The notes beneath the pieces are model-generated. The model did not search any database. It worked only from the letters and a program-made list of their open reading frames with translations, and was not told where the DNA came from. Below are positions 25,201 through 38,006 of a stretch of 64,000 nucleotides of DNA, piece after piece; the first letter of the stretch is position 1; every line of letters starts with the position of its first letter. The DNA is from JANMZO01 sp963763135 (GTDB lineage Bacteria > Actinomycetota > Acidimicrobiia > Acidimicrobiales > JANYDT01): positions 558,001 through 622,000 of the forward strand of contig CAVXNJ010000009.1 of assembly GCA_963763135.1 (NCBI GenBank), given 5' to 3'. Made by a program: the position numbers and the translations under genes.

Positions 25201-25382
25201 CGTTCCTCCGACGTGGTTCCGGCGAGAAGGTCGAGCGGTGATCCGCAATCACCGCAAAACGAGAAGGGGAGCGGCGTGGAGAAATTACAGACACCACATA
25301 CGGTGGCGCCCAACCGGTGTCCGCACGCGCCGCAGTACCGGAAGCGGCTCGGGTTGTCGGTTTGGCACTGGCTACATTCCAT
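22206..25382 (-). CDS. Class III cyclase domain-AAA ATPase-TPR signalling protein
   Basis: 1058 aa. Two zinc-ribbon-like Cys clusters come first (C3/C6/C17/C20 and C29/C32/C43/C46). A class III nucleotide cyclase domain (about 62-228) has metal ligands D70 in FADVVGFTSLAD and D114 in YIGDSLMAVFG, K110 and the transition-state N176 in GDAVNVAARL. A STAND/AAA_16-type ATPase has Walker A GDPGIGKS (273-280) and VVLIDDVHMAS. A long TPR-like helical tail fills the rest. The architecture is common in Actinobacteria and its output is largely unknown. The key catalytic residues are present, so cyclase activity is possible. Confidence 0.9.
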   Translation of the reverse strand: MECSQCQTDNPSRFRYCGACGHRLGATVCGVCNFSTPLPFSFCGDCGSPLDLLAGTTSEERKLATVLFADVVGFTSLADGSDPEDMARIVDTSFRQLSDIVVAHGGTIDKYIGDSLMAVFGVPVVHDDDAERAVAAALAIVAADTGLGFSIGVNTGEVMITALAGGSVTVMGDAVNVAARLEKAANHGEVLVGPVTHELTSARVMYRERPPMTLKGKREPVEVRQAVSLRTSPAPANLAPTPLVGRSDDLEFLLAQWRRTANTRRAGLILVTGDPGIGKSRLLDELADQVSERALLVRSTYPPYGGYGGIRVGGDLVSQLGISDDPDVQKKVRTLTGEFDPSMEGIDAVTLRKEQLWALRRLAEARTKDQSVVVLIDDVHMASTSIDLLTSFVATVSDLPVLIVFAGRPEGKWLSSFAMANTLRLNPLSLDDAKSLAKLWEPDGEVEERLVRSTGGNPLFLRELLAYARQHPGETDGKHPLPVSLRAVLAARLDTLSLAERSALQDFAVIGDTATVEQLVALGGPPASEGVAGLTNAGLVRHRPDGTLRITEPLLREVAYSALPRSTRVERHLRMAELVSQPDDQARHLARAHAMAPDDAALKVRAADALAAAGIAALDVSRRVEGVTMLTQALELGHRAPVTLLRLAHALVDSDRPRSLEVLTMIPEPSDDPRIDAERVLIRANALVDIDPDGSIASFDEAASRFHSLGNSVKQGWSHSNKGVALFMHGRMAEADNELVRALMLFRDEHYRVGELATLSFRALVRPDDPEVETWLHESLAYSVELGDRSRHLGVLGSLQWHHFLKTRLGGPIETAPARAWVDETMSVAKEFGWPNIVMQSRCLRANLSRLAGDFADATNQVAKARAIEHIDSTGELAMLEAIAASLTPGSPFRNFDDTDPFTSVAAVIQMETALLEGRFEEIERQDLIPARSNLGRRQAEVGFAPAAAGFAQCRRFDMARTVAANVRDAVRDWESLPAIAARSVIAECLIRTGDPANESVEVKRALAELPLGAERPGGLAGALVLRAFAFAGDTDALNQLREQAELLRAPGLLVDLV

Positions 25383-25591
25383 CGGTCATCAGACCGTAGT
25401 CGGCGCGGCCGGCCCCGGTTGTCGCAAAACCCAACGGTACCGGTGAACACGTCATTGGGCGCTTGACCCGAGCTGCTGGCCGCTGCATTCGGAAGGCAGC
25501 CGAGTGTCCACCGGTCCAAGTGCAGGGAGGCAGAAAAAGCCGGGTGCTTCTCATCAAACCCTTACGTTTGTCCAATATCGTGGAACCTGAT

Positions 25592-26308
25592 ATGGGCCAT
25601 ACGCTTACCGACACCGAAACCGCCAACGATGCTCCGGTCCTCGACGAGCTCGACGAGCTCTCGGTATCCGAGCCTCAGCGGCCGAGCGGTTCGAGGGATT
25701 CCCGCCCAAAACTCGCCAAACGAAGTTCTAAGAACTCGGCGCACAAGTGGACCCGAACCATTCACGTCTACACCAGCATGATCTGCTTCGTAGTCGTGTT
25801 GTTCTTCTCCGCAACTGGTCTGACGCTGAATCACCCGACGTGGACTCTTGGCGGGAACGGTTCCCGCAGCACGGTGTCGGGGACGCTCCCAGCTGATTGG
25901 AAATCCGGCGACACGATCGATTGGCTGCGCACCGCTGAGTACCTGCGGGCAACGCACGGGCTCCGTGGGCAGGTCGACGAGCATGACGCCGATTCCAAGA
26001 CCGGCAGCATCACGTTCAAGGCGCCCGGCTACTCCGCTGACGCGTTCATCCAGGTCGACAACGGTACCTACGATCTGACGGTCGAAGCCCAGGGCCCGCT
26101 TGGCGTGATGAATGACTTGCACAAAGGCCGCGACGCGACCTCGTCGTGGAAATGGCTGATCGACGTCGCTGCCGTGTTCTTGGTGCTGATCTCATTCAGC
26201 GGGCTCGTGCTTCAATTCTTCCTCAGAAAACGGCGTTTCCGTGCGCTTTCGATCGCCGTAATCGGTGGATTCATCGCCCTCGTGATGACCTGGCTTACGT
26301 TGAAATAG
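25592..26308 (+). CDS. PepSY-associated transmembrane protein
   Basis: 238 aa. Cytoplasmic N-terminus (about 60 residues, acidic then basic), a first helix IHVYTSMICFVVVLFFSATGLTLN starting from an HxY motif, a PepSY-like extracytoplasmic domain (about 85-180) and two C-terminal helices. PepSY_TM proteins often act in iron-siderophore or flavin-linked electron transfer. ATG 25592 was chosen as the first start giving this layout. The convergent neighbour is ApbE, which attaches FMN to extracytoplasmic proteins, a recurring association. Confidence 0.82.
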   Translation: MGHTLTDTETANDAPVLDELDELSVSEPQRPSGSRDSRPKLAKRSSKNSAHKWTRTIHVYTSMICFVVVLFFSATGLTLNHPTWTLGGNGSRSTVSGTLPADWKSGDTIDWLRTAEYLRATHGLRGQVDEHDADSKTGSITFKAPGYSADAFIQVDNGTYDLTVEAQGPLGVMNDLHKGRDATSSWKWLIDVAAVFLVLISFSGLVLQFFLRKRRFRALSIAVIGGFIALVMTWLTLK

Positions 26309-26349
26309 CCGGTTGTTTTTTGTCGTTTGTCGCGTAAATCGTGGAGAAA

Positions 26350-27315
26350 TCAACCGGTGTAACTCTTCCATCGCGACGATCTGACCAATGAGCCGTCGGG
26401 TGCGGTGATCCGACACGCGGCGGGCTGATGTCTGGTTTCAAGGGAATCGACGAACTCCACACCCTCTTCCGGAGTAAGTACCCCAACGATCGTGGCAAGC
26501 ACATCGGCGGTCGCCGCCGTTGGTGCGATCACCGACGTCGCAGCGTTGGCGGCGATGGGGCGTGCGGTGCGTGGATCAATGACATGGCCGAACCACTGTC
26601 CGCCGACCTGGAATCCTCGACGCGTGCCGCTACTCGACGCAAGGGCGGCGTTGGTGAGGATAACTGTCTCCGCAGGCGGCGCGTTGTCGGCAATGGACGT
26701 CGACGCTTCAATTCCGACGCGAACCTGCCCCACTCCGGCATGAATGAGATCACCACCAACGTTGATCATGACCGATAAATGCTCGTGACGTCGATGCACG
26801 TGTTGTAAGGCGAAATCGATTACGAGACCTTTGGCTATTGCGTGGAACGAGAGCCCCCGGCAATCACCGAGTTTTTCAGCGGTCTTCCCCGCCGGGCCGG
26901 GAACCATGTGGTAACGGGGCAACGACAGCGAACCGGCGAGCGCATCGAGGATGTCGGCCGTCGGCACCGAGCCGGTTCTCTCGGCTTCCTTCCAGAGGGC
27001 GATGGCCTCGCCAGCGGCAGGGTTGAACATCCCTCGACCGAGGTGCATCCAATGCTCGCTCAGATCAAGGAGTTCGGTCACTTCCGGAACCGTCACCGAA
27101 CGGGGGTCGGGATCGTTCATCCACCGGCTCAAGTCACTTGTCGGACGGTATATCGACAGCACCTGTTCGAGCCGGTCGAGTTCCGCCACCAACTCGGTTT
27201 CCGCGGCCTGCATCTCGCGCATGATGGAGCGCCCGTGCCCCTCGAAACGCAGGTCCAGAACGGTCCCCAGGACCGGCTCGTGACGGGACCGCCAAATCTT
27301 GTTCCGAGTGAACAT
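26350..27315 (-). CDS. apbE: FAD:protein FMN transferase (ApbE family)
   Basis: 321 aa. ApbE transfers FMN from FAD to a Thr of target flavoproteins outside the cytoplasm. Family features are GTVLDLRFEG, LDRLEQVLSIYRPTSDLSRWMN, the flavin-binding GLSFHAIAKGLVIDFA, INVGGDLIHAG and the Mg-binding C-terminal TAATADVLATIVGVL. There is no clear signal peptide or lipobox, so the mature location is uncertain. No protein with the target D(G/A)xT(S/A)T motif was seen in the window. Convergent with the PepSY gene. Confidence 0.88.
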   Translation of the reverse strand: MFTRNKIWRSRHEPVLGTVLDLRFEGHGRSIMREMQAAETELVAELDRLEQVLSIYRPTSDLSRWMNDPDPRSVTVPEVTELLDLSEHWMHLGRGMFNPAAGEAIALWKEAERTGSVPTADILDALAGSLSLPRYHMVPGPAGKTAEKLGDCRGLSFHAIAKGLVIDFALQHVHRRHEHLSVMINVGGDLIHAGVGQVRVGIEASTSIADNAPPAETVILTNAALASSSGTRRGFQVGGQWFGHVIDPRTARPIAANAATSVIAPTAATADVLATIVGVLTPEEGVEFVDSLETRHQPAACRITAPDGSLVRSSRWKSYTG

Positions 27316-27408
27316 GCTCGTCCTTGACTACACGGGTACGACCGGTCGACCACTTTTACGCTACTTCGCGGTGCGTTTGCGGGCGCCCGAATCGCGGTGC
27401 TCAACAGC

Positions 27409-27438
27409 AAGGGCCGTGGAGTCGCCTCCACGGCCCTT
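27409..27438 (-). terminator. Intrinsic terminator of lon
   Basis: 13-bp perfect inverted repeat (AAGGGCCGTGGAG / CTCCACGGCCCTT) with a 4-nt loop, 26 bp beyond the lon stop codon. Confidence 0.7.
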
Positions 27439-27463
27439 GGCACAACGCAACTGGGTTGTCAGG

Positions 27464-29650
27464 TCATACAAGTGCGACAGGAAGAACATCCGCGATGCTC
27501 GATGCCACCACCACCGTGAGGCCCTCCAACACATCGGCTGAAATGTCGTCGAGATCAACCTCGTTGCGTTTCGGAATGATCACCGTGGTTACCCCTGCCC
27601 GTTTGGCGGCCAGCAGTTTCTGCTTGACGCCGCCAATCGGTAGGACCTGGCCGTGGAGGGTGATCTCCCCAGTCATGGCAACCTCCGATCGGACCTGGCG
27701 GTCGGTCAAGAGACTCACCAGGGCAGTGGTCATCGTGATCCCCGCCGACGGACCATCCTTCGGGATGGCTCCGGCAGGAAAGTGAATGTGGAGCTTGCGA
27801 CCTTCGAGACGTTTCTGATCAATGCCGAGAGCGGACGCGTTGGCCCGAACATACGACAGTGCGATTTGCGCCGACTCTTGCATCACCTCACCCAGTTGAC
27901 CCGTGACGGCGACGCTGACGTCGGAACCGGTACTCGGCATCGACGTCGCTTCGACGAAGAGCACGTCACCACCGATTCCGGTGACCGCGAGACCGGTGGC
28001 CACGCCGGGGACGGTGAGTCGTTCAGCGACCTCGGTTCTACGCCCTTTGGGCCTGCCCAGGATGGCGGCAACGGCTTCGGACGTCTCTACGTTGGTGTGG
28101 AAGTCGGGATCGTTGGCGGCAGTCACTGCGAGCTTGCGCATCACTTTGGCGATCTGCCGTTCGAGTCCACGAACGCCGGCTTCCGCGGTGTAGCCCTCGA
28201 TGATGGCCAGCAGCGCTGCGTCCGACACGTCGACGCTCTCCGCGGAAAGGCCGTGGCTCTCCAACTGTCCGGGCAGCAGGTGGTTCCGCGCGATGGCGAC
28301 TTTCTCGCCGTCGGTGTAACCATCAACGGCGATGATCTCCATGCGGTCCCGGAGCGGACCCGGAATCGAATCGAGTGTGTTCGCGGTAGCGACGAAAACA
28401 ACGTCGGAAAGGTCGAGGTCAACTTCGAGGTAGTGGTCACGGAATGTGTGGTTCTGCGCCGGATCGAGGACCTCGAGCAGCGCGGCGGCCGGGTCTCCGC
28501 TCCACCCCGATGTGAGCTTGTCGATCTCGTCGAGCAGGATGACCGGGTTCATAGTCTTTGCTTCGCGAAGAGCTCGGACGATGCGCCCCGCCTGGGCGCC
28601 GACGTAGGTTCGACGGTGACCACGAATCTCCGCCTCGTCTCGCACGCCACCGAGGGCGATGCGGACAAACGACCGGTTGAGCGCGCGGGCCATGCTCTCG
28701 CCGAGCGAGGTCTTACCGACACCCGGAGGACCGACAAGCATCAGAATGGCACCGTTTCGACGCTTCGCTGCCTGTGTGACCAACCGCTCTCCAGGCTCAG
28801 GCGAAGATTCTCCCTCGGCCGGAGTTGGTTCGGGCAGGTCGATAGTGCTGATCAGCAGGCCATTCGGCTGGGTCAGTTCGGCAGTGGATTCATCGGTCGA
28901 TTCACCATCACCCACCGAGACCGAGTTTGCATCGGCTCGACGCTGCCGAAGGGCGCGCACCGCCAGCCACTCAATGATGCGGTCTTTGCCTTCGGCCAGG
29001 CCGGTTGTGTCGGCGTCGAGGATCGAGCGCGCCTCGCCGACATCGAGACGGTCCGTCGAGCGGTCGCTCCACGGGATATCTAGCATCGTGTCGAGCCAAT
29101 TGCGGACCCATCCCTGCTCGGGGCTCTGCTCGCTCATCCGTTCGAGACGGCCCACTTCGCGGTTCACCGCCTCACGTACTGCATCGGGCAGATCGAGTCC
29201 CTCGAGTTTCGCCCGGTAGTTCGCGACGACATCGTCGGCCTCCTCCGAGTCACCCAATTCCTTACGGATGGCCGACAACTGTTGACGAAGAAAGAACTCA
29301 CGCTGTTGCTTCTCCATTCCGCTGGCCACATCGGTGCGGATCTTCTCGCGGAGTTCGGACTCGGCGAGGGCCTTGCGCACCCAGGAGAGAGCCAGCTCCA
29401 GGCGGGCCTTGGTGGAGATCGTCTCAAGCAGCTCAATACGCTGTTCGTTGGTGAGGTCGGGCCAGTACACGATGCCGTCGGCAATCGCCGAAGGATCGTT
29501 GGCGTCGATCAGTTGGAAGGCACGGTTCACCATCGCACGGTCGAACAGCGCTTCGACGGTAAGCCGGTACTCGCGGGCAAGCTCCTCTAGAGCGGGCGTG
29601 GTCGGCTCGGCCTCGATGGGCGACACGTTCAAAAACAGCGCGGCTGGCAC
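27464..29650 (-). CDS. lon: Lon protease, ATPase and peptidase part (frame broken near the N-terminus)
   Basis: 728 aa from the break onward. ATP-dependent Lon serine protease: helical middle domain, Walker A GPPGVGKT (307-314), Walker B VILLDEIDKL, and the Ser-Lys catalytic dyad in PKDGPSAG (S635) and GGVKQKLLAAKR (K678). A low-complexity Glu/Pro/Ser insert (about 238-296) precedes the Walker A, which is longer than usual. The first residues have no ribosome site, while the missing N-domain lies in the adjoining frame at 29665-29960. One extra base near 29665 accounts for the break. The intact protein would be about 830 aa. Confidence 0.88.
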   Translation of the reverse strand: MPAALFLNVSPIEAEPTTPALEELAREYRLTVEALFDRAMVNRAFQLIDANDPSAIADGIVYWPDLTNEQRIELLETISTKARLELALSWVRKALAESELREKIRTDVASGMEKQQREFFLRQQLSAIRKELGDSEEADDVVANYRAKLEGLDLPDAVREAVNREVGRLERMSEQSPEQGWVRNWLDTMLDIPWSDRSTDRLDVGEARSILDADTTGLAEGKDRIIEWLAVRALRQRRADANSVSVGDGESTDESTAELTQPNGLLISTIDLPEPTPAEGESSPEPGERLVTQAAKRRNGAILMLVGPPGVGKTSLGESMARALNRSFVRIALGGVRDEAEIRGHRRTYVGAQAGRIVRALREAKTMNPVILLDEIDKLTSGWSGDPAAALLEVLDPAQNHTFRDHYLEVDLDLSDVVFVATANTLDSIPGPLRDRMEIIAVDGYTDGEKVAIARNHLLPGQLESHGLSAESVDVSDAALLAIIEGYTAEAGVRGLERQIAKVMRKLAVTAANDPDFHTNVETSEAVAAILGRPKGRRTEVAERLTVPGVATGLAVTGIGGDVLFVEATSMPSTGSDVSVAVTGQLGEVMQESAQIALSYVRANASALGIDQKRLEGRKLHIHFPAGAIPKDGPSAGITMTTALVSLLTDRQVRSEVAMTGEITLHGQVLPIGGVKQKLLAAKRAGVTTVIIPKRNEVDLDDISADVLEGLTVVVASSIADVLPVALV

Positions 29651-29664
29651 CAGGCTGGTCAGCG

Positions 29665-29960
29665 GCTAGCGGCGACGTGTGGGCTGCCCCGAGCCGAGCA
29701 CGTGTCAGGGCTCGAACGACGAGCGCTTTTTGGCCCGTCGGAAGTTCGCCGGCGGTCTCAACCCGGGCGAGCACGCCAACGCTCGCAAATTTCCCGTCGG
29801 TGCGGGGAACGAGCAGGAGCGTCCCGTCGGTCGAGAGTGCCGCGTCGGCGGCGGCCTTGGCTTCTTCGGTCTCCAGGGCGATGGTTACGACCATGTTGGG
29901 CAGCACGACGCCAGTGGCAAGCGGCAGCAGCGGAACGACGGTAGTGATGGTGGCAGTCAT
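29665..29960 (-). CDS. lon: Lon N-terminal substrate-recognition domain (5' part of the frameshifted lon)
   Basis: Starting at ATG 29960 with AGGAAGG upstream, the protein reads VVPLLPLATGVVLPNMVVTIAL, then LLLVPRTDGKFASVGVLARVETAGELPTG and ALVVRALTRARLGA. This is the standard start of a Lon N-domain. After about 98 residues the frame loses family resemblance, exactly where the second frame picks it up (LVPAALFLNVSPIEAEP). Skipping one base in GCCGCTGACC near 29665 joins them. Confidence 0.8.
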
Positions 29961-30012
29961 AGTTTCCTTCCTGACAGGTGGCTGTCAGTAAACCTTCCAA
30001 TGCATCACTCAA

Positions 30013-30532
30013 CTAGCGATTCGCAAGTTTCATTCCCGGCTTGAGGGATTGGGTGCTGGTCTCGTTTGTCCGGGCCCGCGAGTTGGTGGTGGCCGGTCGA
30101 ACCGGGCCAGGCGCCGGCGGCGCTACACTTGACGCCGTCTACAACGGAAGTATTTCCGACTGATGACGAGTTTTTTGCCAGTTTGTCAACGGGGCATCAA
30201 AACTTGGTCTACTATTTACCTCCGCCCCGCACGGCCCAAACGAAATGAAGTCCGGTCAAACGGAATTCAACTCGCAAAAAGGCTGCTACGGTGGTTAGGT
30301 TCCACTGGTTCGAAAGAACTACGAACAAGTTGTTCTTTGAAAACGGAATAGAGGAAGCCAAGAGCTAGTGCGAGTGCATCGTTATGGTGTGCTCAAGCTA
30401 AGTAGTAAAAAGTAAAACGCACTTAGATGCAAATGGACAATGTCCGTTACTGAGTGCCAGTTGGTTGTTCGATGTCAGTTGAACAGCCGGCTCTTTTTGA
30501 TTGATCTGTGCTGATTGAAAGATTGGCATTGG
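30013..30532 (+). promoter_or_regulatory. rRNA operon leader and probable promoter region
   Basis: About 500 bp without a gene. TTCAAC (30266-30271) and TACGGT (30287-30292) with 15 bp between them may be a promoter. The boxA-like TGTTCTTTGAAAAC at 30331-30344 recurs before the 23S gene and is typical of rRNA antitermination. The downstream AT-rich part is the 16S leader. Confidence 0.5.
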
Positions 30533-32066
<1,534 letters not shown>

Positions 32067-32235
32067 AGTAGCTAAGTCACTTGAATGTGTCATTCCGACA
32101 CAAGGATGGTTTAGTCTTCTGGTTGATCACTAGCTCATATGTTTCCGTTGTCTTCTGGTTGTAGGTTTTGCCTCCTGGTTGATGGTGTGAATGTTTCGGT
32201 CCTCTATTTCGTTTTGAAGGAACAACAGCACATGG

Positions 32236-32258
32236 CCCGGCCTTTTAGGTCGGGTTTT
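32236..32258 (+). terminator. Terminator-like hairpin inside the rRNA spacer
   Basis: CCCGGCC-TTTTA-GGTCGGG followed by TTTT. Outer AACAACA and TGTTGTT can extend the pairing. By form it is an intrinsic terminator, between 16S and 23S, where antitermination would be needed to pass. Confidence 0.5.
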
Positions 32259-32307
32259 GTTGTTTCTTTCTGCGATTCTTCGACCCTTTTAAGGGTTGTT
32301 GGTTGTG

Positions 32308-32341
32308 TGTGTTCTTTGACAGTTTAATAGCGAGCACGAGC
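32308..32341 (+). repeat. Left arm of the 23S processing stem
   Basis: Pairs with 35419-35452: both contain the complementary GTTTAATAGCGAGCAC / GTGCTCGCTATTAAAC, plus most flanking bases over 34 nt. The stem would bring the two ends of pre-23S together for RNase III-type cleavage. Confidence 0.75.
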
Positions 32342-32354
32342 ATCTTTGATATTC

Positions 32355-35409
<3,055 letters not shown>

Positions 35410-35418
35410 TTTATTTAT

Positions 35419-35452
35419 GCTTGTGCTCGCTATTAAACCGTTACAGGACACA
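35419..35452 (+). repeat. Right arm of the 23S processing stem
   Basis: Reverse complement of 32308-32341 over most of its 34 nt; lies just after the 23S 3' end. Confidence 0.75.
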
Positions 35453-35500
35453 CATGTAGGTTTAGTTTCACAGATTCGTTATCCGACCGGATACAACAGT

Positions 35501-35619
<119 letters not shown>

Positions 35620-35628
35620 ACGCAAACA

Positions 35629-35661
35629 GAAGCCCCGCGCCCCACCAGGCAGCGGGGCTTC
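35629..35661 (+). terminator. rRNA operon terminator
   Basis: GAAGCCCCGC / GCGGGGCTTC perfect 10-bp stem with a 13-nt loop, 10 bp after the 5S gene; no clear U-tract. Confidence 0.7.
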
Positions 35662-35999
35662 AACCATTCCGGCCGGTAAATGGGAATTGACCCATTTCAA
35701 GTTCTGTGGGTACACGATTGACCAGGTGATCGCATACGGACATGTAGAGCATTCGTTAGGCTCGCTATTTCTCAATAGTTGACCAAAGTCACACGCATGG
35801 TTCGCTCGCTCAGGGAGCCATTTATTTTGATCAAATGGCGGATCGATGTGCGCGAATGGCGAGTGGTGACCCTGCTCTCGATTGATCTTTCGGGTTTGGA
35901 ACTGGCCAGCAACGCTTAAGGCAGTCTGCATCGACCACTGGGTCGATCATTGTGGGTTTGGTGGGGCACCGTCTGGACCATCCGTGTTGGCATTTGTCG
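35662..35999. other. Intergenic region, no feature recognised
   Basis: About 340 bp between the rRNA terminator and the SanA-like gene. It is lower in GC than the surroundings. Open frames here have no protein-like composition or ribosome site. Confidence 0.6.
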
Positions 36000-36708
36000 T
36001 TACTGGTTGCTGCCTAGCGGTTGGGTAAGTGCCTCAGGTGGCGGGTTGTCGACGTCAATCGGCGTGCCGAGGAACTTGGGTTGGCGACCAACAATGTGTG
36101 TCTCGAACCACGCCTGGGCGGACGCCGGGATTTCACGGATCGTAGATTTCAACTGCGACGATCGACCTCGTGGGTCAGACGCCGCAACACCGATGGCGTC
36201 AACTCCAGCCCAGCGGCACAGGTGGATGGCCCTCGGAAGATGGAACCGTTGCGTGACAACAGTGACCCGGCTTTGCCCGAACACTTTGTGTACGCGGACG
36301 CACGAGTCGAGGGTCCGAAAGCCGGCGTAATCGAGAATGACATCATCCGGAGCGACGCCCAATTGTGTTGCGAGCCTCTTCATTGCCGACACTTCGTCAT
36401 AGGCCGCCTTGGAATTGTCGCCCGACATCACCAGCTTGTCGACCGTACCGTTGTGATAGAGCGCAGCTGCGGTTTTGACCCGCTCGGCCAGGACCAGCGA
36501 CGGCCGACCACCGCGCTCGAAGCCCGGCCCCCAGCACCAGTGCGACCCTGCTGAGCGGGCCATCTGTGCTCTCGGGTGGAGTGACCACGGCATCGGACGT
36601 CGTTAGCCGCATCCCGAGCCATGGCAGCACGCTCATGATGCCCGGAACAAGTACTACGACGCTCGCGATGAGTATTTTTCTTCGGTCGACTGCTATCCGG
36701 CGAAACAT
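36000..36708 (-). pseudogene. SanA/YdcF-like DUF218 membrane protein, frameshifted
   Basis: The first frame from ATG 36708 gives MFRRIAVDRRKILIASVVVLVPGI (one membrane segment) up to VALVLGAG. The second frame resumes with FERGGRPSLVLAERVKTAA and the DUF218 core: KLVMSGDNSKAAYDEVSAMKRLA, LDYAGFRTLDSCVRVHKVFG and VVTQRFHLPRAIHLC. One extra base near 36525, in a run of G's, explains the shift. SanA-type proteins (about 235 aa when repaired) affect envelope barrier and vancomycin tolerance in enterobacteria. It may be intact in the organism if this is a sequence error. Divergent from the MFS gene. Confidence 0.8.
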
Positions 36709-36746
36709 GGCGTGGCCCCTTCGTTGCTGATGAGAGACTTTCGTAC

Positions 36747-37985
36747 GTGTCGTTGTCGGTAGAAACAGGTGAGGTCCCGGCACCCCGCACCATCACGCTA
36801 GGTGATGCGGAATCCCGGCGGGTGATTGTGGTGATGTCACTCGCGTACGCGCTGTTGTCGTGTTCGCTTTCCGCTCAGGTCGCGATGCCGGAGATTCGTC
36901 GGACAATCCAGATGACCGATGTGGTGACGTCGCTCCACGGATCGTTTTTCGGCTGGGCGCTGTTGTTGGGAGGTTTGTTCTTCTCGAGGCTGTCAGCGTC
37001 CATCGGACGGGCCCGGTTTCTTGCGTTGGGAGTGTTTGGGCTCAGCGCGGGAGCATGTCTCTTCGCCACCGGACACGTCGTGGCCCAGACGCTCGCCGGA
37101 GCGGCACTATCGGGTCTATCGGGCGCGATCTTGGTGATCACGATTCCAGGCCTGGTGGCAGACGCGTTTGGCGAACGTCGATCGGAGATATTTACGAAGC
37201 TCAATGCCGTCCCAGCGCTCGCCGGTCTTCTGTTTCCGCTAGCGGTAGCAGCGGCGCCATCGGTTTCGCTTACCTGGCGGTGGCCGACCATTGTCTTTCC
37301 CGCAGTGTTGGTAACCGCCATGGTGGTGCTCAGCCGGACGCTCCATAACGACGAACGTGCGCCCCGGAAGTCGGCGGAGGCCACCGGTGTGGGGGCGATT
37401 TTCGAGGCGTTGAAGGTCAAGCCCGTCCGCCAACGGTTCCTGATTCAGGTGCTTTCAACGTCATTGGAGTTCGCCGTAGGCATTTGGATGGTTACCTACC
37501 TGCGAGAGGTCGTAGGCCTTTCGAGGGACCGGGCGCCTATCGGCGCAGCGGCGTGGGCACTCGGCATGTTCGTGTCCCGAGCGCTCGTGCCGAGGATGAT
37601 CAGTTGGTTCGGCTCGAAACTCGAGGTTGTGGGGTTTTCGGGTGTGGCAGCCGGCGGCCTATTGCTGATGTACGGGCATTTCACACCGGTTCGCTTCCTC
37701 GCCGTGCCGCTGATCTCGTTCTCGATAGGCCCGATGTACACGCTGGGCGTAGAGCGACTCTTCATCCGGGGCGGAGCCAACGCTGCCAACACCGCAAATC
37801 TCAGCTCACTCGCCGCCGTTGCGTCGGGAATCGCGATTACCGCTGGGCCGCTTCTAGTCGGCCTCGCCGGGGACGCGTTCGGCCTGAGAAACGCGCTGTG
37901 GTTGGTGCCAGTCGGTGCATGCATCGGTGTTGTGCTGAGCGCAACACACTGGGGCGACGAAGCGGGTCGACTCGGTCAACCCTGA
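36747..37985 (+). CDS. MFS transporter
   Basis: 412 aa with about twelve membrane helices. The major-facilitator loop 2-3 motif is visible as FFSRLSASIGRARFLALG, and helix 5 region as GAILVITIPGLVADAFGERR. The substrate is unknown. Convergent with the Rieske oxygenase gene, with only 21 bp between their ends. Confidence 0.88.
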   Translation: MSLSVETGEVPAPRTITLGDAESRRVIVVMSLAYALLSCSLSAQVAMPEIRRTIQMTDVVTSLHGSFFGWALLLGGLFFSRLSASIGRARFLALGVFGLSAGACLFATGHVVAQTLAGAALSGLSGAILVITIPGLVADAFGERRSEIFTKLNAVPALAGLLFPLAVAAAPSVSLTWRWPTIVFPAVLVTAMVVLSRTLHNDERAPRKSAEATGVGAIFEALKVKPVRQRFLIQVLSTSLEFAVGIWMVTYLREVVGLSRDRAPIGAAAWALGMFVSRALVPRMISWFGSKLEVVGFSGVAAGGLLLMYGHFTPVRFLAVPLISFSIGPMYTLGVERLFIRGGANAANTANLSSLAAVASGIAITAGPLLVGLAGDAFGLRNALWLVPVGACIGVVLSATHWGDEAGRLGQP

Positions 37986-38006
37986 GCCGCTGCGTCCGGG
38001 CTGGAA

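Noticed and set aside
27653..29083. 476-codon plus-strand frame opposite lon
   Set aside because: Mirror of the lon coding strand, no recognisable motif.
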